Assembly: GCF_016919175.1 (NCBI RefSeq)
Contig: NZ_JAFFPU010000035.1
Coordinates: 122,457-186,456 of the forward strand
From: Leptospira ainlahdjerensis
Lineage (GTDB): Bacteria > Spirochaetota > Leptospiria > Leptospirales > Leptospiraceae
Reading direction: 5' to 3'
DNA: 64,000 nucleotides
The translations under genes were made by a program, and so were the position numbers. The notes under the pieces are model-generated. The model was given only the letters and a program-made list of their open reading frames with translations. It did not search any database and was not told the origin of the DNA. Numbering within the stretch: the stretch's first letter is position 1; the number at the start of each line of letters is the position of its first letter. This document shows, piece after piece, positions 37,506 to 47,400 of this stretch.

Positions 37506-38621
37506 TTAATTTTTTCTGATGCTGCCTGGGATAAAAGGCATTGTAGTAATGATAGCTTGTTTCGGTTGTTCTCGGATTTCAATCTGAATCGGTTCCCCGT
37601 CTTTGATTTTTTCAGCCGAGATCAGGGCGAGGCCGATTCCCTTTTTCAACGAAGGTGAGAATGTTCCCGAAGTCGTCTTGCCAATTTCGTTTCCCTGAGA
37701 ATCCAAAACACGAAAGTTTTCCCGAGGGACTCCCGCTTCCGTAAGAGAAAAAGCGACGATTTTCGAAGGAACTCCATTCTTCTTTTGAGAAAGAATTTTT
37801 TCGGATGAAAAGTAGGGGATTTCTTTTTCTTTTACGATCCATCCGATTCCGGATTCGATCGGAGTCCAGGAGTCGTTGAGTTCGTGTCCGTAAAGAGGGT
37901 ATTTCGCTTCGATACGAAGCGTGTCTCTGGCGCCGAGTCCGCAGGGAACAAGACCGAATTCTTTTCCAAAATCTAAAAGTTCTGTCCAGAGTTTGAGTCC
38001 GAGAGGAACGGAAGAATAGATTTCAAAACCGTCTTCTCCCGTATAACCGGTTCTGGAAACGATGATCTCTTCCCCTTGAAATGGGAGAATTGCAAAATGA
38101 TAGTATTTGATCGAATCCAATTCCCGTCCTAAGTATTTGGAAAAAATTTCATTCGCTTTGGGACCTTGGAGGGCGATCTGATGCCAACGAAAACTTTGGT
38201 CTTCGACATGCACGTCCTTCGCAGGAAGATACTTAAGTAAGTGTGCGGTCACAGCTTCGTAATTCGAAGCGTTGGAGCAGATCATATATTTCTCGGGCGA
38301 GAATTTATAAATCGTAACGTCGTCTACAAGGCCGCCTTTTTCATTCAGAACCGCATTGTACTGAACTTGAAATTCGGAAAGGGACGCGACGGAATTGCAG
38401 GTGACGGATTCTAAAAAATCAAGAATCGCCTTGGATTCTCCCGTTACAAAAATCTCTCCCATGTGAGAGACATCGAAAAGTCCGGCGGATTCCCGGGTTG
38501 CGTTGTGTTCCGCGATAATTCCGGAATACTGCACGGGCATGTCCCAGCCGCCGAATGGAATCATTTTGGCACCGAGCGCACGATGGGATTCATAAAGAGG
38601 AGTTTTTTTATCTTGGGACAT
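37506..38621 (-). CDS. gcvT: Aminomethyltransferase, T protein
   Basis: Tetrahydrofolate-dependent step of glycine cleavage, 371 residues. [41 protein letters not shown] near residue 195 and [20 protein letters not shown] near residue 233 identify the family. It is the first gene of the gcv operon. I looked for a glycine riboswitch upstream and found none of its conserved cores. Confidence 0.96.
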   Translation of the reverse strand: MSQDKKTPLYESHRALGAKMIPFGGWDMPVQYSGIIAEHNATRESAGLFDVSHMGEIFVTGESKAILDFLESVTCNSVASLSEFQVQYNAVLNEKGGLVDDVTIYKFSPEKYMICSNASNYEAVTAHLLKYLPAKDVHVEDQSFRWHQIALQGPKANEIFSKYLGRELDSIKYYHFAILPFQGEEIIVSRTGYTGEDGFEIYSSVPLGLKLWTELLDFGKEFGLVPCGLGARDTLRIEAKYPLYGHELNDSWTPIESGIGWIVKEKEIPYFSSEKILSQKKNGVPSKIVAFSLTEAGVPRENFRVLDSQGNEIGKTTSGTFSPSLKKGIGLALISAEKIKDGEPIQIEIREQPKQAIITTMPFIPGSIRKN

Positions 38622-39163
38622 AAGGTTTCCGGGTACCAGTTTTTACTAGTTCCATACTAGGACAAATGGATTTTGAGGAAAAAAAGTTCGAATCTTTCGG
38701 AAATTCCGATCGGGACCGAATTTAGAATCCTTCCAGTTTTAGAATTTCGGATACAAGGAATCGTATTTGATTCTTAGGGAATAAAATCTGACTTAGAGAA
38801 TTAGGATTCATCTTCGTTTCTTTGTAAGAATCTCGTTTGAAGAAACATTCCCGGCCCGCAAAAAAACGAGATTTAAGGGTTTAAGGGAAGTTTTTTCGGA
38901 AAAAAAATCGGGATATCAAAAGCTTTTTATATTAGAATATTCAAAGAATCGAATGGATCGGATTTTCTGAATTCGGATTCTAAACCCGAGGAGATCATAT
39001 CCTTTGAAGCCTCTCTAACGGACAGAAAAAAATAAAAAAAATAGAATCGGGATCTAAAAAAGTTTTTTTTCTTTCGGGTTGATTTTGAAAAAACATAACA
39101 CCATCTTTGTCGAAATAAAATAATTTATTGCAATGATAAGGTGTTTTATTTCAAATTGAGCCT
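38622..39163. other. Intergenic region between gcvT and a serine-rich lipoprotein gene
   Basis: About 540 bases holding the promoters of two divergent genes. The 5' leader of gcvT contains the inverted repeat CTAGT/ACTAG around 38646-38660. Just before the lipoprotein gene, AACACC with GAAATAAAATAA (39098-39124) and GGTGTTTTATTTC (39140-39152) form long inverted halves in A+T-rich DNA, possibly an operator. No gene or riboswitch is seen. Confidence 0.45.
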
Positions 39164-39457
39164 ATGAAAAAATATTTATCAATGTTATCGGTCATCCTGT
39201 TCGTTGTGTTCTCGTTTCAGTGTTCTGAAATTTCCCCTCGTCAAAAATGTTATGAGGATAACTACTGCAAGTCCGCCGATTCTGATTGTATCGCGGCCTC
39301 TTTGTTGATTTCAAGTCTCTTTCAGGGTAGTAGCTCTTCTTCGAGTACTTCATCCAGTTCATCCAATTCTTTTTTGAGTCTCTACTTTAGTCCTATCACT
39401 TGTATCGGTGCAAAAGCTTCCTGTGAAGCGGATTGTGACAAAAAACATCCATTCTAA
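39164..39457 (+). CDS. Small serine- and cysteine-rich lipoprotein
   Basis: A 97-residue protein with a lipoprotein signal ending FVVFSFQC (lipid cysteine at residue 20). The mature part holds six more cysteines, three before (RQKC, DNYC, SDC) and three after (ITC, ASC, ADC) a run of about 16 Ser with few Thr/Asn (residues 55-70). The pattern suggests a disulfide-bonded surface protein with a flexible linker. No known family. A near-perfect ribosome site is lacking; the ATG follows TTGAGCCT. Confidence 0.75.
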   Translation: MKKYLSMLSVILFVVFSFQCSEISPRQKCYEDNYCKSADSDCIAASLLISSLFQGSSSSSSTSSSSSNSFLSLYFSPITCIGAKASCEADCDKKHPF

Positions 39458-39472
39458 AAAGCGAATATTCCG

Positions 39473-39506
39473 CCTTACCGCAAATTCAATTGAATTTGCG
39501 GTAAGG
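39473..39506. repeat. Perfect 34-bp palindrome between convergent genes
   Basis: CCTTACCGCAAATTCAA (39473-39489) is followed immediately by its exact reverse complement. It lies 16 bases after the lipoprotein stop and 38 bases before the end of the convergent kinase gene. It lacks a T-tract on either side, so it is an unusual terminator if it is one; it may be a bidirectional terminator, an RNA-stabilising hairpin or a protein site. Confidence 0.85.
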
Positions 39507-39544
39507 AAAGATTCTTACAATTACACTCTTGGATCGAAATGAAT

Positions 39545-40744
39545 CTAAGATAAATCTTGGTTCGGTTGATGAAAATCGGATTCTTCTAAAACCGGGAAGA
39601 ACAAGGAAAACGTCGTTCCTTGCCCGAGTGTGGATTGAAAATCGATAAACCCCGAGTGTTCTTCTACGATCGTTTTTACAACGGCGAGTCCGAGCCCCGT
39701 TCCTTTTTCATTTTTTTTCGTGGTGAAAAACGGATTGAAAATTTTTTCTTTTGTAATTTCGTTCATGCCTTCACCCGAATCGCAAATTTCAACACGGAGA
39801 TATTTTTGCGCGAGAATCGGACTAAAACGATTTGAAAACGATTCTTTGGAAACTAATTCCTGCGTTATTTTAATTTTTCCGTTTCGGTCGATTGCGTCTC
39901 TTGCGTTCAACAACAAGTTCAGAATCGCTTGGTAGATTTGACAACTGTCTCCCATTATACGCACGTTTTGCGCTAAATCCAAGTTTTCCATTTCGATTCC
40001 TTTTCCCATCGTATATGGAATGATTTGAGTCAGTTCTTTGACGATTCCGGAAACGGAGATGGGTGCAAAAACGCAGTTTGTCGGTTTTGAAAGAGAGAGT
40101 AGCTGTTTTGCGATGGACCCGCCACGACCGGCCGCACCGATAATTCTTTGAAGATGTTTTTCGGATTCAGAATTTTTTTCGACGTTCAGTTCTACGAGTT
40201 GTGCACACGACAAAATGATAGTCAAAATGTTGTTAAAGTCGTGAGTGATTCCGCCCGCGATTCTCCCGATCGTATCCATCTTTTGCGCCCTTTTTAGTAA
40301 ATCGGAATATAAGGATTGTTTGATATTTCCTTGTAGTCGGTTGTACGAGATATATTTGAAACTGATTTCAACGGGAATCGTATTGCCAAATTTATGGATC
40401 AGGTTGATTTTCAGGACCGTGTTCGAATGTGAACTGACAGAATCCTCTAGGAGAACTTTATTTTTATCGCGTTCCTCGACGATGTCTACAATACGAAGAG
40501 TCAGAAGTTCTTCCGCGTAATAACCCAATAATTGATGCGCCTTCGAGCTTATATCTAAAAATTTGCCGTTTCCGTCGGCGAAAAAAATAATGTCTTCGGA
40601 TCGTTCGATCAGAGCCCTGTAACGAAATTCCGTTTCGTTTTTTGTTTTTTCAACTGCAATGCTTACCGCATCTCCTAATGAAAAACGGGGAATCGACTCT
40701 TCTTCAAGATTTCTAAAATAACTTTCAACGTTATAAGAATACAT
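39545..40744 (-). CDS. PAS-domain sensor histidine kinase, soluble
   Basis: About 399 residues from ATG 40744; an earlier TTG at 40786 is possible but has no better ribosome site. A PAS/PAC region lies at about 40-145 (RYRALIERSEDIIFFADGNG). The histidine box is GGITHDFNNIL near residue 170, the N box LNLLLNARDAID near 285, and the G boxes CDSGEGMNEITKE and KGTGLGLAVVK. There is no membrane segment or receiver. It is closely similar in layout to the next kinase upstream and probably shares its pathway. Confidence 0.85.
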   Translation of the reverse strand: MYSYNVESYFRNLEEESIPRFSLGDAVSIAVEKTKNETEFRYRALIERSEDIIFFADGNGKFLDISSKAHQLLGYYAEELLTLRIVDIVEERDKNKVLLEDSVSSHSNTVLKINLIHKFGNTIPVEISFKYISYNRLQGNIKQSLYSDLLKRAQKMDTIGRIAGGITHDFNNILTIILSCAQLVELNVEKNSESEKHLQRIIGAAGRGGSIAKQLLSLSKPTNCVFAPISVSGIVKELTQIIPYTMGKGIEMENLDLAQNVRIMGDSCQIYQAILNLLLNARDAIDRNGKIKITQELVSKESFSNRFSPILAQKYLRVEICDSGEGMNEITKEKIFNPFFTTKKNEKGTGLGLAVVKTIVEEHSGFIDFQSTLGQGTTFSLFFPVLEESDFHQPNQDLS

Positions 40745-40844
40745 ACTTGCTCGGAACCAATTTTTTCTAAGTAATTGCTTAGGCAATAAATATTATAACG
40801 AACGTCGAGTTTATCTAAAGAAAAACGAGGCTTTGGTGGATCCG

Positions 40845-43010
40845 TTATAGAATTTTTTGGATTACGGACTGCACTTCTTCGATTTTATAGGGTTTGTCTA
40901 AAATTGCCTTAACGCCTTGCAAAAGAAGTTTTTCCTTTTTTTCTCTTTCTATATGGCCGGAAGTAATGATAACTTTTATTTCCGGTTCTATTTCCTTCAG
41001 TTTGAAAAAGAGAGAGTCCCCGCTCATTTCCGGCATTCCTAGGTCTGTGATAACCAGATCGATCGGGTGATCGGGATTCCGGAATGTTTCGAGGGCTTGT
41101 TTTCCCGTATTTGAAGTAAAGACGTTACAACCGGATAATTCGAGAATATCTTTTAAGACTTCCAAAACCATAATTTCGTCGTCTACGATCAGCACGTTGG
41201 CTTGAATGTTCGTTTGCTGCTTTTCGATTTCTGAAACTAGATTTTCCGCAGTCGCAATGGCGGGAAAGTAGAGTTTGAAGGTAGTTCCTTGATCGGCGGC
41301 CGATTCCACGTCGATAAAACCGAAATGGTTTTTTGTTATCGTATCTACGATCGAAAGTCCCAGACCTGTGCCTTTTCCTCTTTCTTTAGTTGTAAAAAAA
41401 GGTTCGAAGATTCTTTGTTTTGTCTCCGGGCTCATTCCTTTCCCGGTGTCGCTTACGTGGATACAAACATACTCCTCCGCTTTTCCGGAGAGGAATTTTT
41501 TTCGAATCTCCGTTCCTTTTACGGTTGTTTCCAAAATCGTAATTTTTCCGCCGTCCGGCATTGCGTCCCTCGCATTCAATGCTAAGTTTAGAATGACTTG
41601 ATGAAGATGACTGCTATCCCCTAAAATGATTCCGTTGGTAAGTTCGATTTTTGTTTCTATCGAAATGTTTTTCGGAAGCGAAAATGAAAGTATATCGGTT
41701 ATTTCTCGAATGATATGCGAAATGGAAATCGGTTTGAGTTCGGAAGAACCCGGTCTTGAAAAAAGGAGAAGTTGTTTTGTGATCGATCCTCCTCTTTTTG
41801 CGGCTTCGATAATTCTATGGACGTGTTTGTTTAGTTCCGAATCGTTTTCGATTCTTAACTTCATAACTTCCGCGCTTCCCATAATCATCGTTAATAGATT
41901 GTTGAAATCATGGGCGATTCCGCCGGCAAGCAGTCCGATACTTTCCATTTTTTGAGCCTGACGGAGGATTTCTTCCGCGGTTTTTCTTTCCGAAACGTTT
42001 CTTACTATCCCTTGTAGAAAGCCGTTTCCCAAAATTTTCGCGTTGATTTCGACGGGTACGATACTCCCGTCTTTGTGTACCAATTTTCTTTCGCTCAAAA
42101 TTGGTTTCCCCGTAAGAAGTTCGTTCATACGGAGCGGATTTTTTTTGATATCTTCCGGTTCTATGACGTCCCAAATCGTAAGACTCAAAAATTCCTTTTT
42201 TGAATAACCTAACAGGGCGCATCCGCTCGGATTAATCTCTACAAATCTGCCGTCTTTGTTTATAAGAAAGATTGTGTCGGACGCTTGTTCCACTAAGGAA
42301 CGATAACGCGTTTCGCTTTCGGATTTGAGATCTTCGATTCTTTTTCTTTCGATCGCAATCCCGGCGATATGGGCTAACGAATGAATCAATCTTAAATCCA
42401 AGTCGGACGGTTTTTTGGGTTCGTCGTAATAAAGCGCAAAGGTTCCTAAAACCTGATTGGAGGGGGAAAGAATAGGATGAGACCAACAAGATCTCAAATG
42501 AAATTTTTCTGCGAGGTCTCGGAAGTTCTCCCAGAGCGGATCGGTTTGAATGTTTTGGACGACGATGAGTTTTTTTGTGTAAGCTGCAGTTCCGCAAGAA
42601 CCAACTTTGGGACCGATTTTTACTCCGTTTATACTATCGTTGTATTCTTTGGGCAGACTTGGTGCCGCTCCGTGTCTAAGAGTGACTCCGTCCTTATCCA
42701 AAAGAAGAATACTTGCGTGAATATCGGAACGATACTCTTCGATAGAGGACGTGAGAGTGAGAAGAATGTCTTTGAGAGATTGTCCCGAGGAGAGTTCTTC
42801 AAAAACTTGAAAGAGATGATTCAGTAAGAGTTCGATTTTTTTTTGTTCTTCCGCGTCGGAAAGAGCGAGCCAACCTTTGGATTGATATTCATTTCCGAAT
42901 AACGTTTTGAATAATACGACCGGAAAACGTAAAAGTTTATAGAACGCTTCTAAAATCGAAGCCGATTCCTTTTTTGCAAGTCCGGTTGGATTTATGGAAT
43001 GCTGAATCAT
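40845..43010 (-). CDS. Hybrid sensor histidine kinase (GAF - PAS - kinase - receiver)
   Basis: About 721 residues from ATG 43010; the longer frame begins with TTG 43097. A GAF domain (about 60-220, ASILLLDKDGVTLRHGAAPSLP, ATYLIVVQNI-like strand) is followed by PAS (about 245-360, SDTIFLINKDGRF), the box LAGGIAHDFNNLLTMIM near 380, ATPase motifs (NLALNARDAMPDGG, KGTGLGLSIVDT), and a C-terminal receiver (about 605-720; VDDEIMVLEVL, TDLGMPEMSGDSL, LDKPYK). It is soluble, so it senses a cytoplasmic signal, perhaps a small molecule or redox state via GAF. Confidence 0.9.
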   Translation of the reverse strand: MIQHSINPTGLAKKESASILEAFYKLLRFPVVLFKTLFGNEYQSKGWLALSDAEEQKKIELLLNHLFQVFEELSSGQSLKDILLTLTSSIEEYRSDIHASILLLDKDGVTLRHGAAPSLPKEYNDSINGVKIGPKVGSCGTAAYTKKLIVVQNIQTDPLWENFRDLAEKFHLRSCWSHPILSPSNQVLGTFALYYDEPKKPSDLDLRLIHSLAHIAGIAIERKRIEDLKSESETRYRSLVEQASDTIFLINKDGRFVEINPSGCALLGYSKKEFLSLTIWDVIEPEDIKKNPLRMNELLTGKPILSERKLVHKDGSIVPVEINAKILGNGFLQGIVRNVSERKTAEEILRQAQKMESIGLLAGGIAHDFNNLLTMIMGSAEVMKLRIENDSELNKHVHRIIEAAKRGGSITKQLLLFSRPGSSELKPISISHIIREITDILSFSLPKNISIETKIELTNGIILGDSSHLHQVILNLALNARDAMPDGGKITILETTVKGTEIRKKFLSGKAEEYVCIHVSDTGKGMSPETKQRIFEPFFTTKERGKGTGLGLSIVDTITKNHFGFIDVESAADQGTTFKLYFPAIATAENLVSEIEKQQTNIQANVLIVDDEIMVLEVLKDILELSGCNVFTSNTGKQALETFRNPDHPIDLVITDLGMPEMSGDSLFFKLKEIEPEIKVIITSGHIEREKKEKLLLQGVKAILDKPYKIEEVQSVIQKIL

Positions 43011-43417
43011 AAAAATTTCCAAGTTCAAAAAAAGAATTCGGAACTCTCTTTCAAGAGACGCGGTAAATCTTTGAATTCTAAATTTAGTTTCGAACAAAAT
43101 GAATTCATAAACGATTTCCTCAGTATTTTTGGATTCAATTTTGATTCCGATTATCGATTAAAAAATCGGCCATAACTGCTCCGAATGCAAGGGAAGAATA
43201 AAACGATAACACAAATCTTAAAAAATGGAATCTGAAAGAGAATTTTGGTTTCGTTTTGGATATATTTTTTTGCAAATTGGAAATTCTATTTCTCTTGAAT
43301 TCTTATTAAAAGGAAGGGAAACGAATGAAATCGGCGATCCGATTTGTTTTGCGATTGGGATGAGAGATGTCGATTCACGACATCGTATTTTAACTCTTTG
43401 AGTCCGCATAACCTTAG
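43011..43417. other. Gene-free A+T-rich DNA between kinase and repeat copy B
   Basis: I find no reading frame with protein-like sequence; the frame at 43218-43409 on the minus strand is a chance opening. Nothing else seen. Confidence 0.4.
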
Positions 43418-43632
43418 CCAGAAGTTGTCTGAATCTTAAGAAGGATTTGTCGGAACTACGACGGCTCCTCTGTGAAAGTCGCGCGCCCCACCCAATTTAT
43501 GGGTGGCGGGGCGGGTGGTGGAAAAAATTCCGGAAACTTTCCTCTATCACAAAATTCTAATTTTGCAAGCAAGAATCCCCTTGTAGGAACTCCTACAAAA
43601 TTTCCCTGCTCGGGCCGATTCTCGTTGTATTT
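43418..43632 (+). repeat. Dispersed intergenic repeat, copy B
   Basis: Matches copy A at 29934-30160 in inverse orientation. It includes GGATTTGTCGGAACTACGAC, GTGAAAGTCGCGCGCCCCAC, a strong G/C hairpin (CCACCC/GGGTGG around 43496-43510), ACTTTCCTCTATCACAAAA and TGTAGGAACTCCTACAAAA (43581-43600). It has no open reading frame. Its 3' end lies 60 bases before the AraC gene end. Confidence 0.8.
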
Positions 43633-43693
43633 CCTTTCAATTTGTGAATATGGTTGCGCGAGTAGGAACGGATCCGGAGAAAGAAAAATACGG

Positions 43694-44527
43694 TTACAAT
43701 TTTTTAGATTGAAACGAATCGGTTTTAAGCATCAGTAATTTTGAATATTGCTCGGGGGATTTTCCCACGATCGTTTTGAAATCTTTTATGAAGTGAGCCT
43801 GATCGAAGTAACCTAAATCTAAGGCGAGCTGGATTCCATCAACGTCTTTGCCTTTTTCCAATCTTTCCGCGGCTTCGTGCAATCTATATCTTTGAATGAC
43901 CCACTTTGGAGATACTCCCACATAACGACTGAACTGGCGTTGTAGAGTTCTCTTGTGAATGCGAAGCCGGCTCGCCAAATCATCCACTTTGTGAACGTCC
44001 GGATTTTTAAGAACGTACTCGATGACTTCCTGAATCCACAAAACGTTTTCATCCGCTTGTGGAAGATTTTGCAAAAGAATTTCCTCCAGGGTTTTCAATC
44101 TTTCCTCGTCGTTTTTTGCGGAAAGAATCAAGTTTTCCAGATAAGGCACATCGACGTGAAAAACTGAATCGATTGGAATCGATCGATTTCGGATAGAACA
44201 AACCGGTTTTTGATAAAACGGAAAAAAAGCTCCCGGTTTGAATTTGATTCCCCAGACCTTTCCCAAATCCTTTAGGAGATAAGAAAATTTTCCTTCGATG
44301 ATTCCTTGAATTCTAGAATTGCCTCGATCGATCACAAGATGAATACTTGGATGTGGAAGTGTTTCGGCGAGTTGCGGTTTTTTTCTACGAAGATCCCATT
44401 CCACCGTCCAATGATGTTCTATAAAAAATTCTAAATTTTCGCCCGGAAGGTAACGAGCATGGATTAAATTTTCAGCTTCTTTTTCCGATTTTAGAACTCC
44501 TCTCGGTTTGTCATTTTTGGGTTTCAT
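43694..44527 (-). CDS. AraC-family transcriptional regulator
   Basis: A 277-residue protein. The last 105 residues hold two helix-turn-helix units: VDDLASRLRIHKRTLQRQFSRYVG near residue 180 and IQLALDLGYFDQAHFIKDFK near residue 230, followed by VGKSPEQYSK. The N-terminal part (about 20-150) includes IEHHWTVEWDL and PHPSIHLVIDRG, typical of the small cupin-like sensor domain of this AraC group. It is divergent from the GFA-family gene and may regulate it. Confidence 0.88.
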   Translation of the reverse strand: MKPKNDKPRGVLKSEKEAENLIHARYLPGENLEFFIEHHWTVEWDLRRKKPQLAETLPHPSIHLVIDRGNSRIQGIIEGKFSYLLKDLGKVWGIKFKPGAFFPFYQKPVCSIRNRSIPIDSVFHVDVPYLENLILSAKNDEERLKTLEEILLQNLPQADENVLWIQEVIEYVLKNPDVHKVDDLASRLRIHKRTLQRQFSRYVGVSPKWVIQRYRLHEAAERLEKGKDVDGIQLALDLGYFDQAHFIKDFKTIVGKSPEQYSKLLMLKTDSFQSKKL

Positions 44528-44785
44528 CTTTGATCTATTAAATTCAAAATCAAATCCGGCTCAATGAGATTTTGAATTGCCAGATAGATGTAAGAAAGAA
44601 GAGCCCTTCCAAGATTTTTTTACGGAAAATCGAAACTGAAAAATATATGACATCTTTTGACAACATTCGAAAAAGAATGTACAATCGATTTGAAAAATTC
44701 TTATGTTCAAAAACTTTAAATGTTGAACCCATAAAAGAAAGATATTCATACTTTGAAATAGAAAACAACGGAATAGGAATCCAGT

Positions 44786-45193
44786 ATGAGTTTAAAAAAA
44801 TACAATGGTAGCTGTCACTGCGGAAAGGTAAAATACGAAGTAGATCTTGATCTTTCTTTAGGAACTTCGAAATGCAATTGTTCCTTTTGCAGTAAGGTAA
44901 GAAATTGGAGCGCTATGACAAAACCGGAAGCTTTCCGGCTTCTTTCCGGAAAGGAAGACTTGGGAAATTATCAGTTTGGAACCATGAGCGCGAACCATAA
45001 ATTTTGTAAGAACTGCGGAGTTCGCAGTTATACGGAAGGTTATATCGAAGAGATCGGGGGAGCGTTTATCAGCGTCAGTTTGTCCACACTGACCGATTTA
45101 GAGCCTGCGGAACTCATCGAGGCCCCGATCTGGTACGCGGACGGGCTTCATAACAATTGGAGATCGCAGCCTGTTGAGATCCGGCATCTTTAG
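44786..45193 (+). CDS. GFA-family zinc protein (glutathione-dependent formaldehyde-activating-like)
   Basis: A 135-residue protein with two zinc sites: C-x-C in [12 protein letters not shown]-x2-C in CNCSFC, and C-x2-C in [13 protein letters not shown] near residue 72. The family includes the formaldehyde-glutathione condensing enzyme, but most members have no proven substrate. The start has GGAATCC upstream. It is divergent from the AraC gene with a 258-base gap holding no other gene. Confidence 0.85.
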   Translation: MSLKKYNGSCHCGKVKYEVDLDLSLGTSKCNCSFCSKVRNWSAMTKPEAFRLLSGKEDLGNYQFGTMSANHKFCKNCGVRSYTEGYIEEIGGAFISVSLSTLTDLEPAELIEAPIWYADGLHNNWRSQPVEIRHL

Positions 45194-45593
45194 ATAATTC
45201 AAGAATTCAGGATCGTTCTCCGAATTTTTTTCCATCCGAGCAAAACATTTCCCGGAAACGATTTTGTTTGGATTCTTTTTCCGTTCTTCGTCTAAGATCG
45301 GTTTTTCTAAATCCGATTTTGTTAAGAATTTGAAACGTCGAAGCCCGAAAGAAACGTTAAAGTCCATTCCGATGATTTCCGTTTTGGATTTATCTTTTCA
45401 AACAGGAAACACGCCACCGAGGGAAGCTCTTTCGGTTTTATTACTTCAGACGGAGTCTCCCGGTTACGGATTTCATTCAAGATTAGCGATTGAATTACGA
45501 CTAAAGTTCAAAACGAAAGATTGTTTTTTAAGAATTTAGAATCCGGTAAAAAAAGACTTTCCTCCTTGGAGAAATACAATCAAGATTCTCCCC
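45194..45593. other. Intergenic region before the phosphodiesterase gene
   Basis: About 400 bases. A plus-strand frame at 45264-45539 (91 residues) is open, but its composition is biased and I recognise nothing in it, so I do not call it. No repeat or RNA seen. Confidence 0.4.
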
Positions 45594-46574
45594 ATGTTCT
45601 TACGATTCAAAACCAAAGTTAGATTTTTTCTCCTTTCCATTTTTCCTCTGCTATTCTTTTTCTCCTTTCCGGGTTCTTGTTCCAGTGTGCCCGTCGTAAA
45701 CAAACCTCTAAATGGAAATTTCGATCTCCAAGGTCATCGAGGTGCGCGCGGCTTAAAACCGGAAAATACATGGCCCGCTTTCGAAGAAGCGATTCGACAA
45801 GGAATGACAACTTTGGAACTGGATACGGTTCTTACGAAAGATAAGAAGATCATCATTCATCACGATTCGGAGACAAATCCCGTGATCTGTCAAAAAAAGG
45901 ATGGAACCGAAATTCTTTCTCGTTCCTTATACGAACTCACTTTGGTTGAATTGAAACAACTCGATTGTGGAACCAAAAAAAATCCAAAGTATCCAGAGCA
46001 AATTCCCGTTCCCGGTACGGAGTTAATCACGATCGAAGAATTTTTTTCTTTGGTTGCCAAAGCCGAAAAACAACTTCCGGAAAAAACGAAGCTGAAGTTT
46101 AACATCGAAACGAAATTCCCGAACGACGACAAAGCACAACTTCCTTTAGAGATTGTAAGGGAACACGTCGGTCTTTTGATACAAGCGATAGAAAAGGCGA
46201 ATGTAGCGGATAGAACTACGATTCAATCCTTTTATCTGAAGGCTCTTCCGATCGTAAAAGAGAAAAACCCAAAGATCAAAACGAGCGCTCTTTTTTCTCT
46301 GACCTATTTTCAAGGAGCAATGATGACTTTCGGTTTTGGAAACTCTACAAGAAAGGAAGTTTTGGAAAAAACTCTCGAAGTCAAGGCCGACATCATTTCT
46401 CCTTATTTTCTATATGTAACGAATGAGTTCGTTCAAGAAGTGCATTCTCATAAAATCGCCGTGATTCCGTGGACGGTCAATGAACGCGCTGAGATGCAGA
46501 GATTGATCCAGACGGGTGTGGACGGAATCATCACGGATTACCCGGACCGATTGAAGCAGTTGATGAAACAATAA
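45594..46574 (+). CDS. Glycerophosphodiester phosphodiesterase-like lipoprotein
   Basis: A 326-residue secreted enzyme, likely cleaving glycerophosphodiesters. A signal peptide ends in a lipobox (FFFSFPGSC), so it is probably a lipoprotein at the cell surface or periplasm. GDPD signatures are [19 protein letters not shown] near residue 45 with the catalytic His, [21 protein letters not shown] near 72 with the metal-binding Glu/Asp and second His, and the C-terminal [27 protein letters not shown]. Confidence 0.9.
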   Translation: MFLRFKTKVRFFLLSIFPLLFFFSFPGSCSSVPVVNKPLNGNFDLQGHRGARGLKPENTWPAFEEAIRQGMTTLELDTVLTKDKKIIIHHDSETNPVICQKKDGTEILSRSLYELTLVELKQLDCGTKKNPKYPEQIPVPGTELITIEEFFSLVAKAEKQLPEKTKLKFNIETKFPNDDKAQLPLEIVREHVGLLIQAIEKANVADRTTIQSFYLKALPIVKEKNPKIKTSALFSLTYFQGAMMTFGFGNSTRKEVLEKTLEVKADIISPYFLYVTNEFVQEVHSHKIAVIPWTVNERAEMQRLIQTGVDGIITDYPDRLKQLMKQ

Positions 46575-46715
46575 GAATATAATAAAAATTTAAAGTTACT
46601 TTTGAATTCAAATTAAAAAAGTTTCAGTTTTTCCATTCTTTCGTAACCCTCCTGGAACTGTTTCCAGTAAGCAGGTAGAAAGAAACTTGCTATTTTAAGA
46701 ATGGAGAATACAATT

Positions 46716-47201
46716 ATGGTTATCGATTTCATTCAATAACTTCATAGAAAACTGGAAGAAGTTCTCGGTACGGTTGGGACGGATCAGTTTGTAGATTTTC
46801 TCAATTCGGCTTTGGTTTCTTATAGAGCTCAAATTTAAGAAACTTCTACGGATCGACTCGAGCGTTCCTTTTCGACCGAAATTTCCAAATTAAAAGTCGA
46901 ACTTTCGATGTTTAGAACGGAAATGAAAAATGAATTTTTGGAATTTAAGATTCTGATTCAATCCGAGAATGTCAAGTTTCGATCCGAAATTCATGCGGAT
47001 CTCACCGATTTTAAAACTGAAATTCGAAAAGAAATGAAGAAAACTTTGCGAAGAAATGACTCAATCCCGTCTGGAAACTTTTCGATGTATTGGGGATATC
47101 CATCAGTCCATTGCAATTCAAACTCGTTGGATGTTTGGTGCGATTTTGGGATCGGTCGGTTTAGTTTTTGCGATTGAAAAAATTCTTCATTCCATTCCTT
47201 A
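46716..47201 (+). pseudogene. Decayed coiled-coil membrane protein gene (DUF1640/CCDC90-like)
   Basis: From ATG 46716 the frame reads MVIDFIQ, stop, HRKLEEVLGTVGTDQFVDF, stop near 46836, then a long coiled coil (RLERSFSTEISKLKVELSMF). A frameshift near 47050 leads to EEMTQSRLETFRCIGDIHQS and a C-terminal membrane segment WMFGAILGSVGLVFAIEKIL, stop at 47199. The layout (coiled coil plus one C-terminal TM) recalls DUF1640-type proteins. Two stops and one shift make it nonfunctional. Confidence 0.65.
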
Positions 47202-47400
47202 ATTTTTGGCGCAAACCTGAAGTTCTTCGAACGCGACCTTTCTTGGGGGAAGGCGCTTTCGGTCAAAACAGCAAATCCGGATTTTGAGTTTCGAATTCTT
47301 ATCAATCCTTGGGTTTTGAAGTAGTTTCAGACGCATTTTAAAATTCCAAAATCATTAAGAATTTACTTTTGGGGTCGAGCGTTGAAAGAAGCAACAAATC

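Noticed and set aside
38622..38960. Glycine riboswitch in front of gcvT
   Set aside because: None of the conserved cores of the riboswitch could be found; only a small inverted repeat is present.
44572..44811. Plus-strand frame of 79 codons upstream of the GFA gene
   Set aside because: A+T-rich chance opening overlapping the GFA start; not protein-like.
45264..45539. Plus-strand frame of 91 codons before the phosphodiesterase gene
   Set aside because: No ribosome site, no recognisable sequence, and a biased composition; left as gene-free DNA.
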